Shown: positions 33,897 through 43,394, counted from the stretch's first letter. The stretch: 64,000 nt of DNA from CALNZV01 sp942491115 (GCA_942491115.1 CALNZV010000020.1:248001-312000); one strand, 5' to 3'. Numbers and translations: made by a program. The notes: generated from the sequence alone by a model not told the origin.

Positions 33897-34628
33897 TTAT
33901 GGGGATGGGGCTGCCGTCGATCGAATAAGGCCGTCCGCCTGGGTCAGGCCGGCCCCTGTCAGCAGGGTGTCCTTGAGTTGGGAATGAATCCCTCCCGCCT
34001 CTTCAGAGTGTTTTCCCAGGGTTGCCTCGGCCTCACCCAAGGCCAGTGCATCATGAACGATTCGGGCCTCGAGGGACGCCTCGGCATCCACCGGTTGGTC
34101 CATCGTCAAGAGGCCCGTCACCTCGTCGATCATCCCGTCGCCGGCCTTTAGTTTTCTTAGAATTTCGGCGGCAACGGCCGCTCCGACGCGACGGGAATCC
34201 GGCACGTTCCTCTCCATCTGGGCGTCTCCCACTTCCTTTAGATATACCGCCGAGAGAATCACGGCCAGATTGCCACCTTCGGTTTTATAGAGGGCCTCCG
34301 CATACCTCGCCGCGCGGGTCGCCCGGCCGATCCGACGGAAATCCCGGCCATAGAACCGTTTGACCTCGACGGCGATACGGTCTTTCAAGAGGTGTTCCTG
34401 TTGGGCCACCAGTTCGGGAGGCAGGTCTCCAAGACACTGTTCGGCATAGGGGCAGTAGGCGGCACAGCCGAAATCCATTTTCGGGTTGGCAAACCGATGA
34501 CCGCAGCTGCCGCAGCGCCGGGCGGTATCGTCCTTGAAGAACTCCACCGGACGGCCGCAGTCCGGGCATTGCGCTTCGTAGATGTCTCCGGGTTTCCAGA
34601 ATTGCATATCCTGGCCTGGACATTTCAT
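33897..34628 (-). CDS. Zinc-ribbon/HD-type predicted phosphohydrolase
   Basis: 243-residue protein with an N-terminal zinc ribbon (CPDCGRPVEFF ... CGSCGHRF, about 21-46) and further Cys (FGCAAYCPYAEQC, about 54-66) that could ligate a cluster. A helical C-terminal domain has RATRAARYAEALYKTEGGN and IVHDALALGEAEA, similar to HD-domain phosphohydrolases but without a clear HD pair. GGAGG precedes the ATG. It lies between hcp and the ferredoxin gene, so a supporting role in nitrosative stress is likely but undefined. Confidence 0.7.
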   Translation of the reverse strand: MKCPGQDMQFWKPGDIYEAQCPDCGRPVEFFKDDTARRCGSCGHRFANPKMDFGCAAYCPYAEQCLGDLPPELVAQQEHLLKDRIAVEVKRFYGRDFRRIGRATRAARYAEALYKTEGGNLAVILSAVYLKEVGDAQMERNVPDSRRVGAAVAAEILRKLKAGDGMIDEVTGLLTMDQPVDAEASLEARIVHDALALGEAEATLGKHSEEAGGIHSQLKDTLLTGAGLTQADGLIRSTAAPSP

Positions 34629-34737
34629 GACAACCTCCGGTGGTGTCGCCTGTGACCATCATCCGCATTCGGCCGGGTGGCCGGTGGTCGTGGAGCAGCC
34701 GGTCCGGGCACACCAGGCCGGGACCGGCTGAGGGGGT

Positions 34738-36366
34738 CTATCCGAGAATCGCCTTCAGGTCTTCTTCAGGGGTCCCGATAGGCATGATGTTGAAATTCTT
34801 CACGAGCACATCCAGGACGTTTGGGGTGATGAATGCCGGCAGGCTAGGCCCGAGGCGGATGTCCTTGATTCCCAAATGCAGAAGTGTCAGCAGGATGACG
34901 CAGGCCTTCTGCTCGTACCAGGAGAGAACCATCGACAGGGGCAGGTCGTTCACCCCGCACTCGAAGGCATTCGCCAGGGCTACCGCTATTTGGATGGCTG
35001 AGTAGGCGTCGTTGCACTGACCGACGTCCAAGAGTCTTGGAATGCCACCAATGGCCCCCATGTCCTTGTCGAAGAAGCGGAACTTCCCGCAGGCCAGGGT
35101 CAACACCACACAGTCTGACGGTACGGCTTCCACAAAGTCCGTGTAGTAGCTGCGGCCGGGTTTGGCCCCGTCGCAGCCGCCCACCAAAAAGAAGTGCCTG
35201 ATGGCCTTGTTTTTCACGGCCTCGATCACCTGGCCGGCGACACCCATCACCGCGTTGTGACCGAATCCCACCATCACTTCCTTGCCCGGAACCGCCTCGG
35301 TAAATCCCGGCATGGCGAGTGCCTTTTCGATCACCGGGGAAAAATCCGGTCCCGGGATGTGCTGAACCCCCGGGTAGCCCACCAGACCCGTCGTAAACAG
35401 GTTGTCCTTATAGGCATCGCCGGGGCGCTGGATGCAGTTGGTGGTCATCAGTATCGCCCCCGGAAAGGCGGCGAATTCCTTGGCCTGATTCTGCCATGCC
35501 GTTCCGTAATGCCCATAGAAATGGGTGTATTTCTTGAGTTCCGGATAACCATGGGTGGGTAGCATCTCTCCGTGGGTGTAAATGGTGATGCCTTTGCCAT
35601 CGGTTTGCTTCAGAATGTCCCCAAGATCCTTCAAGTCGTGGCCGGAGACCAGAATCGCCTTTCCGGGTTTGGCACCGAGGGGCACTTTGGTGGGAACGGG
35701 ATGACCGTAGGTGCCGGTGTTGCCGGCGTCCAGAAGTTCCATGGTCCTGAGGTTCACCTCGCCGCATTTGAGGGCAAGCCCGACGTATTCCTCCACGCCT
35801 TGGTTCGGATCGGTGGTGGCCGCAAGGCCTTCGTGGAGAAATTCGTAGACTGCGTCGTCCTCCTGACCCAGGATGGCCGCATGATCCGCATAAGCCGCCA
35901 TCCCCTTCAATCCGTAGATCAAGAGTTCCCTCAAGGACAGAAGGTCGGGATTCATGGCCGAATCCGCCTTGATGCCCACACCCTCTCCCTGGGTCACCAG
36001 GGCGTCGCGTCCGCTGGCGGGCTGGAAGGTAACCGATGGGTGGTTCTTGCCGACGCTTCCCCCGGCAGCCTCTGCCTTGCCGACAAGATTCTCTCGGTAG
36101 GATGTCGCCTTCTGAATCATCGTGACAAACCGCTCCGGATCGAAGTCCACATTGGTCAGTGTCGAAAACAGGGCCTTGCATGCGAACCGATCGATCTCCC
36201 GATTCCCCACCCCGACCTTGCGGGCAGCCACCGCCGCCACCGAAAGCCCTTTCAGTGCATGGACCAGAAGGTCCTGAAGCGCCGCCGTCTCCGGTGTCTT
36301 TCCGCAGACGCCCAGCTTGGTGCATCCCTCGCCCTTTGCCGTCTGTTCACATTGAAAACAAAACAT
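34738..36366 (-). CDS. hcp: Hybrid cluster protein (hydroxylamine reductase)
   Basis: 542-residue cytoplasmic Fe-S protein. The N-terminal [4Fe-4S] site is C3, C6, C15, C21 (CFQC, x8, C, x5, C), the class I spacing of strict anaerobes. Later segments carry the hybrid Fe-S-O cluster ligands (GHDLKDL, TTNCIQRP, LACGKFRF and VALANAFECGVNDLP). Hcp reduces NO (and hydroxylamine in vitro) and protects against nitrosative stress. An HcpR-type palindrome lies about 100 bases upstream, and ACAGGAGGG precedes the ATG. It heads an operon with two further genes. Confidence 0.97.
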   Translation of the reverse strand: MFCFQCEQTAKGEGCTKLGVCGKTPETAALQDLLVHALKGLSVAAVAARKVGVGNREIDRFACKALFSTLTNVDFDPERFVTMIQKATSYRENLVGKAEAAGGSVGKNHPSVTFQPASGRDALVTQGEGVGIKADSAMNPDLLSLRELLIYGLKGMAAYADHAAILGQEDDAVYEFLHEGLAATTDPNQGVEEYVGLALKCGEVNLRTMELLDAGNTGTYGHPVPTKVPLGAKPGKAILVSGHDLKDLGDILKQTDGKGITIYTHGEMLPTHGYPELKKYTHFYGHYGTAWQNQAKEFAAFPGAILMTTNCIQRPGDAYKDNLFTTGLVGYPGVQHIPGPDFSPVIEKALAMPGFTEAVPGKEVMVGFGHNAVMGVAGQVIEAVKNKAIRHFFLVGGCDGAKPGRSYYTDFVEAVPSDCVVLTLACGKFRFFDKDMGAIGGIPRLLDVGQCNDAYSAIQIAVALANAFECGVNDLPLSMVLSWYEQKACVILLTLLHLGIKDIRLGPSLPAFITPNVLDVLVKNFNIMPIGTPEEDLKAILG

Positions 36367-36463
36367 GGAATCCCTCCTGTTATGGATGTTGAATGGTCAC
36401 TAGTTGTCGAGCGGGTCTAACGCTGACCTGACCTTTCACTTACCCCAGGCCCCATGCCGTTGC

Positions 36464-36479
36464 ATTGACATGGGTCAAG
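36464..36479. promoter_or_regulatory. HcpR-type operator upstream of hcp
   Basis: ATTGACATGGGTCAAG fits TTGAC-N4-GTCAA (arms 36465-36469 and 36474-36478), the described consensus for HcpR regulators of sulfate reducers. It lies about 100 bases before the hcp start. The likely regulator is the Crp/Fnr protein at 38991. Confidence 0.75.
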
Positions 36480-36560
36480 GTAAGGCCGTTTTTTTATTGT
36501 GCATGAAAAAGACCGCGAGGATGACCATCGGCCTGGCGATGAATGGCCCCCAAAAGCGCT

Positions 36561-36593
36561 GCGCCCCGGACCCGATCAATCGGGGCGGGGCGC
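36561..36593 (-). terminator. Hairpin after HAO-like cytochrome gene
   Basis: GCGCCCC (36561-36567) pairs with GGGGCGC (36587-36593), enclosing CCCGAT/ATCGGG (36571-36576, 36579-36584). It lies 40 bases past the stop of the 36633 gene, in the spacer before hcp. It has no long T-run. Confidence 0.55.
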
Positions 36594-36632
36594 GCGTTGT
36601 TCATCAGTTTAGATGATCCCTTGCGGGAGTGG

Positions 36633-38039
36633 CTAGGGTTTCTCTCCGAAAATGGTCGGGGGTCGAGTGGTATCCCCGGTGGCGTTGGGGAAATCGGTGG
36701 CCACATAGGCCTTTTCTCCGGTTTCAATAAGGTGATTGGCCTCTTCCATAAAGGCGGCAAACCGGAGTTTGCATTCGTAGAACCCGTGCCACCAAGCATA
36801 GTCGGGGGCCATCATCATGGCGCCCATCCGGGCACGGCGCCCCTCGTGATGCCAGAGTTCGTAGTATTCCACCTCAAGGCGCTCGTCAAAAAATTTGGTC
36901 TTGTCGAGAAGCCCTTTTTCATAAAGTTCGTCCAACTTGGCCTTGGCCGGCTTGAAATAAACGTCGTTGTACTCCATCACCGCCTTGTCGAACCCGTCGT
37001 AGAAGCTGTCGATCCAGGCGTTGCTGTGGCAGGCGCTGCAGATGTTTTTCATCTTCTGCCGCTCGCCCTGCCAGTCGGTCCCGGACGGGAAGGGTTTGAA
37101 GTCCTGGGGACGGACGGTGAGAGGCGCCTGGGTTTCCCAGGACAGCCGCTGGGTGACATCGTGGCTGGTGGGTTCCTTGCCGGAGCCCGACATGTGGCAG
37201 GCGGCGCAGGTGGGGGCTCGGTAGTCGACGCCGGGGGTCCAGGTGCCGCCCGCTGCATCGAAATTATATTCATCCTGGTAGGCGTGATAAATCGTGCCGT
37301 GTTTGGATTCTTCATAGATTTCGATTTGGGGATGGTCCGGACCCAGATGGCATTGATCGCAAGCTTCCGGTTTCCTGGCCTCTGCCACCGAGAACCGATG
37401 CCGGGTATGACAGGACGTGCACGATCCCTTGCTCCCGTCCACGTTCAGGCGTCCGACCCCGGCGTTCGGCCAGGTGTCGGGGTCCACCGCGCCGTTCTCG
37501 TCGATGCTGACGACGGTGCCGTGGCAGTTGAAGCAGCCGGTCTTCCGTTCGTTGTCGGAGTTCATGCCCTTGTTGAGCCAGGGATCGAGCTTCCACATGA
37601 TCTCTATGGTATTGGCATGTTTGGACTTGCTGTACTGGGTCACCTCGTCCGGATGGCAGCGGGAGCAGTCTTTCGGGGTCACGATGGAGGCGATGGGCAT
37701 CTTGTATTTGGACTCACCGAAGGGCATATCCGACCGACTGTAGTACTTTTCATGGTCTTTGGCGGTATCGGTGTCGCCGGGCTGGATCAGGTGGCAGTCC
37801 AGACAGGTGATGTTGGCGTTGGCATGCCGGCTTTTTGCCCAGTCGGCAAAGACCCCGGGCGTTGTGGCCCGATGGCATTCGATGCAAGCCTGGGCCTCGG
37901 GCGGCACGCTTCGTTCAATCCGATATTCCTTTACCAGTGGGTAGTTGGACTGCTGGGCAAGGGCCGCAGAGATACCGCCGCCCAAGACCAATGAGGCGAC
38001 CAGCAGTCCGATCATTGTTACCAAACGGATTCCCCTCAT
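36633..38039 (-). CDS. HAO-like octahaem cytochrome c (reductive type)
   Basis: 468-residue periplasmic cytochrome with a signal peptide (about 1-28) and eight CxxCH motifs starting at residues 52, 79, 125, 169, 207, 227, 278 and 334. The spacing and the C-terminal helical domain (YYELWHHEGRRARMG, DYAWWHGFYECK) identify the hydroxylamine oxidoreductase family. In organisms that pair it with a NapC-type protein (as here, 47 bases upstream), the enzyme works in reverse as a nitrite or hydroxylamine reductase. I infer that direction. The hcp operon lies downstream and an HcpR-type site upstream of the pair. GGAGCAGG precedes the ATG. Confidence 0.9.
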   Translation of the reverse strand: MRGIRLVTMIGLLVASLVLGGGISAALAQQSNYPLVKEYRIERSVPPEAQACIECHRATTPGVFADWAKSRHANANITCLDCHLIQPGDTDTAKDHEKYYSRSDMPFGESKYKMPIASIVTPKDCSRCHPDEVTQYSKSKHANTIEIMWKLDPWLNKGMNSDNERKTGCFNCHGTVVSIDENGAVDPDTWPNAGVGRLNVDGSKGSCTSCHTRHRFSVAEARKPEACDQCHLGPDHPQIEIYEESKHGTIYHAYQDEYNFDAAGGTWTPGVDYRAPTCAACHMSGSGKEPTSHDVTQRLSWETQAPLTVRPQDFKPFPSGTDWQGERQKMKNICSACHSNAWIDSFYDGFDKAVMEYNDVYFKPAKAKLDELYEKGLLDKTKFFDERLEVEYYELWHHEGRRARMGAMMMAPDYAWWHGFYECKLRFAAFMEEANHLIETGEKAYVATDFPNATGDTTRPPTIFGEKP

Positions 38040-38086
38040 ACGCCCTGCTCCTTTCGGTGATGGTTCATGGGTCTGTCAGCAACCGT

Positions 38087-38650
38087 TTACAACAATCTGA
38101 GCCCTTTGGCCTGATAGGGCACTTCCCGGTACTGTCGAAACATGACGGACGATTTATCATCGTGGACGAGATCGTAGTGGCAGTCGACGCACTTCTTTTC
38201 GTAGCCCGGCCGTGCATAGAGAACCGATCGGTGAGCCAACATGGCCCCGCGGCTGTCGGGCATGTGAAGAAGGTTGCGATGGCATTTTTGACACTGGTCG
38301 TTGTCGAAGGCGTCGTAGGCGGACTGACGGGCTTTTTCCCGGTCGTAGTCGTCCATGAGAAAGTGAACCGCCACGTCCTTGATGCCGTGGTAGGATTTGG
38401 CAAAGAAGAACTCGAAGGTGTCCTGGGGCGCCGGTAGATGGCAATCCATGCAGTCCACCACAATGCCGGCGGCATTATTGGTGTGGGTGGAGGCCCGCCA
38501 TGCCCTGACCGCCGGCTTGATCTCATGACAGGACGCGCAAAACTCCGGTGTGGAAGTGCGCACCATCGTGTAGTAGCCCATGCTGAAGAGCGGGAAGGCG
38601 ATGAGGATTCCCAAAGCGATCAAAGACCCGGCAATAACGGCTTTTTTCAT
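38087..38650 (-). CDS. NapC/NirT-family tetrahaem quinol dehydrogenase
   Basis: 187-residue membrane-anchored cytochrome with one N-terminal helix (about 4-28) and four CxxCH motifs at 38, 67, 120 and 154, the length and spacing of the NapC/NrfH family. It oxidises menaquinol and hands electrons to a periplasmic reductase, here the HAO-like octahaem protein encoded directly downstream. The ATG with GGGAAGG upstream is preferred; the same frame runs 66 codons further up without coding character. Confidence 0.92.
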   Translation of the reverse strand: MKKAVIAGSLIALGILIAFPLFSMGYYTMVRTSTPEFCASCHEIKPAVRAWRASTHTNNAAGIVVDCMDCHLPAPQDTFEFFFAKSYHGIKDVAVHFLMDDYDREKARQSAYDAFDNDQCQKCHRNLLHMPDSRGAMLAHRSVLYARPGYEKKCVDCHYDLVHDDKSSVMFRQYREVPYQAKGLRLL

Positions 38651-38990
38651 GACACCTTCCCGATGGAAATGGCAGCCGGCCGACCCCAGTGATCCGACGA
38701 CTGAAGCGATGGCGGCAACGGCAACCGGTGAAAGGGTCCACAGGCAGCGGCGCGGCGAAGACGATCGACACGGTAACATCAGAACCGGTGAGAAGAGAGA
38801 AGGGGTGGAATGGAGCCCATCATACACCCGATTCTGACGCCACGTCAAATCCTGAATCGGTTTCAGGAGTTTAAACCATACAAAAAGCCTTCCCCGAAAC
38901 CATTGACTTAAGTCAATTATTCTGGTCTAAACCCCGTTAGTCCGATTTCTCCGAGGTTCCTATATTCACAGCGCCCAACCACGGAATTCC
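38651..38990. promoter_or_regulatory. Divergent control region with perfect HcpR-type palindrome
   Basis: Spacer between the NapC-type gene and the Crp/Fnr gene. ATTGACTTAAGTCAAT at 38902-38917 is a full 16-base palindrome fitting TTGAC-N4-GTCAA. A second inverted repeat, TCCTGAA-N5-TTCAGGA, lies at 38850-38868. The palindrome is 74 bases before the regulator start and about 250 before the NapC-type gene, so it could serve autoregulation as well as the cytochrome operon. Confidence 0.7.
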
Positions 38991-39680
38991 ATGAATACCG
39001 ATACCCGCCGATTCCTTGCCAGCGTTCTGTTTTTCAAGGGGCTGAGCGATGATGAGCTGAAAGCGATTGAAAGCATCACCGCCGAACGGCTCTGCGACCG
39101 CCACCAGATGCTCTTCTCGGACGGGGAGGAAAGCCGGGGATTTTTCCTGGTTCTCGAAGGAAGGGTTAAGGTTTTCAAGGTGTCCCCGGAGGGCAAAGAG
39201 CAGATTCTCCACCTCCTGGGCCCCGGAGAGCCCGTCGGCCAAGTGGCCGTCTTTGCCGGAAGTCCCTTCCCCGCCAGTGCTCAAGCCATCGAAAAATGCC
39301 GCCTTCTTTATTTTTCCCGGCAAGCCTTAAGGGAACTGATCGCCGCCAAGCCGTCCCTTGCCCTGAATATGCTGGCCATTCTCTCCCGGCGCCTCGTGGA
39401 ATTCACCCAGCAGATTGAAAATCTCTCATTGAAGGAAGTACCGGCAAGGCTTGCCGCCTATCTTCTCTTGTTGCTGAAAGAGCAGAACCGGACCGACCGG
39501 GTGGTACTCAATTCCACCAAGGCCCAGTTGGCCAGCATCATCGGCACCATTCCCGAAACCCTCTCGCGGGTATTCGGCCGAATGGCCCAGGCAGGAATGA
39601 TCCAGGTCAAGGGGCGGACCATCCGGCTCATCGACACCGAGGCCCTCGCTACCGTTGCCGACAGCGGCAAACTGCCCTGA
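38991..39680 (+). CDS. hcpR: Crp/Fnr-family regulator, probable HcpR
   Basis: 229-residue regulator. The N-terminal cyclic-nucleotide-binding-like beta barrel (about 10-125; SRGFFLVLEGRVKVFKVSPE) is followed by a long dimer helix and a C-terminal winged helix (about 155-220; TKAQLASIIGTIPETLSRVF). It lacks the four-Cys cluster of FNR. HcpR proteins of sulfate reducers sense NO or nitrite, via haem in the studied case, and activate hcp and related genes. A perfect copy of the described site lies in front of this gene and one in front of hcp, so the HcpR assignment is well supported but not proven. Confidence 0.8.
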   Translation: MNTDTRRFLASVLFFKGLSDDELKAIESITAERLCDRHQMLFSDGEESRGFFLVLEGRVKVFKVSPEGKEQILHLLGPGEPVGQVAVFAGSPFPASAQAIEKCRLLYFSRQALRELIAAKPSLALNMLAILSRRLVEFTQQIENLSLKEVPARLAAYLLLLLKEQNRTDRVVLNSTKAQLASIIGTIPETLSRVFGRMAQAGMIQVKGRTIRLIDTEALATVADSGKLP

Positions 39681-39811
39681 CATCGACAGCTCTCCTGATG
39701 CCGGCCTCTCCTCCTCCCTAAACGCCTCCGACGTTGACCCGCCCGTCCATATCTTCTATAACCCTTTCGATTCTTCGATCAGCGCTGCGGTCGCCAACCG
39801 GATTCACGACG

Positions 39812-41608
39812 ATGACAACCAATCGCCCGAAGGGACAACTGCTTCCCGAATCTATGATTCTAACCGGTGTCGGACTGGCCCTTCTCTACTGGGTGACGGA
39901 TGCCGTCGTCTTCTCTTTTTTTTCGGAGAAGACCGGCTTTCTTGCCCGTCTCCTCGCCGCTGACGGAGAGAATATCTGGCCCCGTCTGTTTGTGTTGATC
40001 CTTTTCGTCGCCTTCGGTACCCATGCCCATTTCATCATGAGGCGGCAGCGGGAAACCGACCGGCTGCTTCGACAAAGCGAAGAAAAGCATCGCCGCATCA
40101 TCGAAAGCATGGAGGAGGGCTATTTCGAGGCGGATCTCGACGGTCGACTGACCTTTGTCAACGACGCCATGTGCCGGATGGCCGGCCGGAAACGAGACGC
40201 CCTCTTGGGCGAAAGGATCGATACCGTGGTTCCGGACTGGTCGGCGGCAACAGCGATCGGGTCACCGGACGAAACCGATCCGGGGGCAGCCCCCCAGCCG
40301 CTTTCCAATCATCCCATCAAGCGCCCGGACGGGCGCCCTCTGATCGTCGAACTGTCCACCTCTCCGATTCGCGGATCCCATGAGGCAATGACCGGTTTTC
40401 GCGGCATGGCCCGGGACGTTTCCGAACGCATCCGGGGGGAGGCCGAACAGCGACAGCTCGAATCCCAACTTCAGCAGGCCCAGAAAATGGAGGCCATTGG
40501 AACCCTGGCTAGTGGCATCGCCCATGACTTCAACAACATCATGATGGGCATCCTGGGCAACGCCTCCCTGATGCTCGCCAAAATCGGATCCGACCACCCC
40601 CACCACCAAAAGCTAAAAAACATCGAAACCTATATCGAAAGCGGCTCCGAGTTGACCAAACAGCTTCTCGGCTTTGCCCGGGGCGGCAAGACCATGGTGA
40701 AACCAACCCGAATCAGGGAGTTGGTGGCCAGCAGTGCCCGCATGTTCGGTCGAACCCGAAAGGAGCTGAGGATCCACACGGATCATCTAAACGATTCCTG
40801 GCCCGTGGAAGTGGACAGAGGCCAGCTCGAACAGGTGTTGCTCAACCTGTTCGTCAACGCCTGGCAGGCCATGCCGGATGGCGGCAACATCTTCCTAAGC
40901 AGCACCGACACGGAACTGACACGGGACGGACGCCTCCCCTTCGAGGTTCAGCCCGGCCGGTATGTGCAGGTAACGATTTCCGATACCGGTGTCGGTATGG
41001 ACAAAGAGACCCAAAAGCGCATCTTCGAGCCGTTTTTCACCACCAAGGAAATGGGCCGCGGCACGGGATTGGGGCTGGCGTCCGCCTACGGTATCGTCAA
41101 AAACCACGGCGGCTACATCACGGTCACCAGCGAACCGGATAAGGGAGCAAGCTTCGATATTTTTCTCCCCGCTTCGGACAAACACCCGGTCGATATGAGC
41201 GGAGGGTCTCCGTTGGCGGAAAAAGGGGCGGGCGTGGTCCTGCTGGTTGATGACGAGCAGATCACACTCGAAGTGGGCGAAGAAATTCTCCGGGAATTGG
41301 GTTATTCGGTTCTGACCGCCCGGGGGGGCAAAGAGGCCGTCGATCTCCTCCGGTGCCACCGCCGGGACATCGACCTTGTCATCCTGGATATGATCATGCC
41401 TGAAATGGCGGGGGGAAAAACATTCGATGCCCTCAGGGAAATCGATCCCGACATCAACGTGCTCCTGGCCAGCGGCAACAGCATCAGCGGTGAAGCCACC
41501 GAAATCCTTCAGCGGGGCTGCAACGATTTCATCCAAAAACCGTTCAACATGAAACAGTTGGATGACAAGATCCGTCAAATTCTCTCCCCGGGGGGAACTC
41601 CCCGATGA
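39812..41608 (+). CDS. PAS-domain hybrid sensor histidine kinase
   Basis: 598-residue membrane kinase with two N-terminal helices (about 16-37 and 57-77), a PAS domain (about 92-205), a HisKA dimerisation domain with phospho-His H238 (GIAHDFNNIMMG), an ATPase domain (NLFVNAWQAM, DTGVGMD, GRGTGLGLASAYGIVKNHGG) and a C-terminal receiver domain with phospho-Asp D526 (LVILDMIMPEM). The short periplasmic loop makes a large external ligand site unlikely; the PAS domain is the probable sensor. No cognate response regulator is adjacent. The start ATG has only a weak site; a TTG lies 26 codons earlier. Confidence 0.9.
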   Translation: MTTNRPKGQLLPESMILTGVGLALLYWVTDAVVFSFFSEKTGFLARLLAADGENIWPRLFVLILFVAFGTHAHFIMRRQRETDRLLRQSEEKHRRIIESMEEGYFEADLDGRLTFVNDAMCRMAGRKRDALLGERIDTVVPDWSAATAIGSPDETDPGAAPQPLSNHPIKRPDGRPLIVELSTSPIRGSHEAMTGFRGMARDVSERIRGEAEQRQLESQLQQAQKMEAIGTLASGIAHDFNNIMMGILGNASLMLAKIGSDHPHHQKLKNIETYIESGSELTKQLLGFARGGKTMVKPTRIRELVASSARMFGRTRKELRIHTDHLNDSWPVEVDRGQLEQVLLNLFVNAWQAMPDGGNIFLSSTDTELTRDGRLPFEVQPGRYVQVTISDTGVGMDKETQKRIFEPFFTTKEMGRGTGLGLASAYGIVKNHGGYITVTSEPDKGASFDIFLPASDKHPVDMSGGSPLAEKGAGVVLLVDDEQITLEVGEEILRELGYSVLTARGGKEAVDLLRCHRRDIDLVILDMIMPEMAGGKTFDALREIDPDINVLLASGNSISGEATEILQRGCNDFIQKPFNMKQLDDKIRQILSPGGTPR

Positions 41609-41786
41609 CGCATCCGCGACACGGTCAACTGCCGACTGATTCGCCTCCGAAACCTCTGCCGGGGTCATTTTCCCCTTGCTTTTTACCGGGTTTTCACCCA
41701 GGTTTTTATTTTGATCAACGCGCGGGCCTCTCCGCCCCATCCGCCGGAGACCGGCCCCCCCCCAAGAAGAGAGGAGACGTCGTCAG

Positions 41787-43394
41787 ATGCCGGAGTTCAC
41801 GTTTCAAGACATGTACCCCCTGGGCCCCGACCCTGCGCCCTATCGCTGCCTGACCGAAGACCATGTGACGGTCAAGTCCTTCGAGGGACAAACGGTTCTT
41901 ACCGTGGCGCCCCAAGCCCTGACCCTGCTGGCGGAAACCGCCTTCCGGGATGTGTCCCACCTTTACCGACCGGCCCATCTGGCGGCTCTCAAGCGTATCA
42001 CAGACGATCCTGAAGCGTCCCAGAACGACCGGTTCGTCGCCCTCGAAATGTTGAAGAATGCCGTGATTTCGGCAGAAATGCAGTTTCCCATGTGTCAGGA
42101 TACCGGGACCGCCATCATCATGGGGAAAAAAGGGCAGCGGGTCTGGTCGGGCGACACCGACGAAGCCGCTCTCTCAGAAGGGGTTTTCAACGCCTACACC
42201 CGGAGCAGCCTCCGGTATTCCCAGAATGCGCCGCTGACCATGTACGAGGAAAAGAACACCGGCTGCAATCTCCCGGCCCAGATCGAGCTCTATGCCACCA
42301 AGGGGGACGCCTACACGTTTCTCTTCATCGCCAAGGGCGGAGGCTCCGCCAATAAAACCTACCTCTACCAGGAAACCAAAGCCGTTCTCAATTCCGACAC
42401 CTTAGTGGGGTTTATGACCGAAAAGATGAAATCCCTCGGAACGGCGGCCTGCCCGCCCTACCACCTGGCGTTTGTGGTCGGGGGCACCTCGGCAGAGATG
42501 ACGCTAAAAACCGTAAAGCTGGCATCGGCAGGGTACCTCGACACCCTGCCCACCCGAGGCAGCGAGGGAGGCCACGCTTTCCGCGATGTCGAACTCGAGG
42601 AAAAACTCCTCACCGTGTCCCGGGATCTGGGAATCGGCGCCCAGTTTGGGGGCAAGTATTTCTGCCATGACGTCCGGGTCGTGCGCCTCCCCCGGCACGG
42701 GGCCTCCTGCCCCATCGGCATAGGGGTCAGCTGCAGCGCCGACCGGAACATCAAGGCCAAGATCACCGCCAAAGGCGTCTTTCTGGAACAACTGGAAACC
42801 CAGCCGGCCGACTATCTGCCAGAACCGGCGGTTGAGGCCACCGATGCCGTTGCCGTCGACCTCAACCAAGCCATGGATCAAATCCGTTCCACCCTGAGCC
42901 GCTATCCGGTGGCAACCCCCCTGCTGCTCACCGGAAAGATCATTGTCGCCAGGGATATCGCCCACGCCAAGATCAAAGAACGGCTCGACCGGGGGGAAGA
43001 TCTCCCCGACTACATCAAAAACCATATCATCTACTATGCCGGCCCGGCCAAGACCCCCGACGGCTATGCATCGGGATCCTTCGGCCCGACCACCGCCGCC
43101 CGCATGGATCCGTATGTGCCCATCTTCCAGGCCCGAGGCGGCTCCATGGTGATGCTGGCCAAGGGAAACCGCTCCAAGCAGGTCACCGATGCCTGCCGGG
43201 AATACGGCGGCTTTTACCTGGGATCCATCGGTGGACCGGCCGCCCGGCTCGGGAAGGAATGCATCACCCAGGTTCGGGTGCTGGAATACCCGGAACTCGG
43301 CATGGAAGCCATCTTCGAGATCACCGTCGTGGATTTCCCCGCCTTTATCCTTGTGGACGACAAGGGAAACGACTTCTTCAGCGGACTTCTTTGA
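41787..43394 (+). CDS. Class I (Fe-S) fumarate hydratase
   Basis: 535-residue oxygen-labile [4Fe-4S] fumarase of the FumA/FumB type, with both alpha and beta parts in one chain. The first cluster Cys is C103 in MCQDTGTAI; further Cys lie in EEKNTGCNLPAQ and GASCPIGIG. The C-terminal beta part has GPTTAARMDPYVP and GGPAARLGKECI. It converts fumarate and malate in the citric acid cycle or its reductive branch. AGGAGAC precedes the ATG. A strong terminator follows. Confidence 0.95.
   Translation: MPEFTFQDMYPLGPDPAPYRCLTEDHVTVKSFEGQTVLTVAPQALTLLAETAFRDVSHLYRPAHLAALKRITDDPEASQNDRFVALEMLKNAVISAEMQFPMCQDTGTAIIMGKKGQRVWSGDTDEAALSEGVFNAYTRSSLRYSQNAPLTMYEEKNTGCNLPAQIELYATKGDAYTFLFIAKGGGSANKTYLYQETKAVLNSDTLVGFMTEKMKSLGTAACPPYHLAFVVGGTSAEMTLKTVKLASAGYLDTLPTRGSEGGHAFRDVELEEKLLTVSRDLGIGAQFGGKYFCHDVRVVRLPRHGASCPIGIGVSCSADRNIKAKITAKGVFLEQLETQPADYLPEPAVEATDAVAVDLNQAMDQIRSTLSRYPVATPLLLTGKIIVARDIAHAKIKERLDRGEDLPDYIKNHIIYYAGPAKTPDGYASGSFGPTTAARMDPYVPIFQARGGSMVMLAKGNRSKQVTDACREYGGFYLGSIGGPAARLGKECITQVRVLEYPELGMEAIFEITVVDFPAFILVDDKGNDFFSGLL

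Noticed and set aside
36543..37994. 483-codon plus-strand open frame
   Set aside because: Fully antisense to the HAO-like cytochrome, whose eight CxxCH motifs prove the minus strand; long antisense frames are expected at this GC content.
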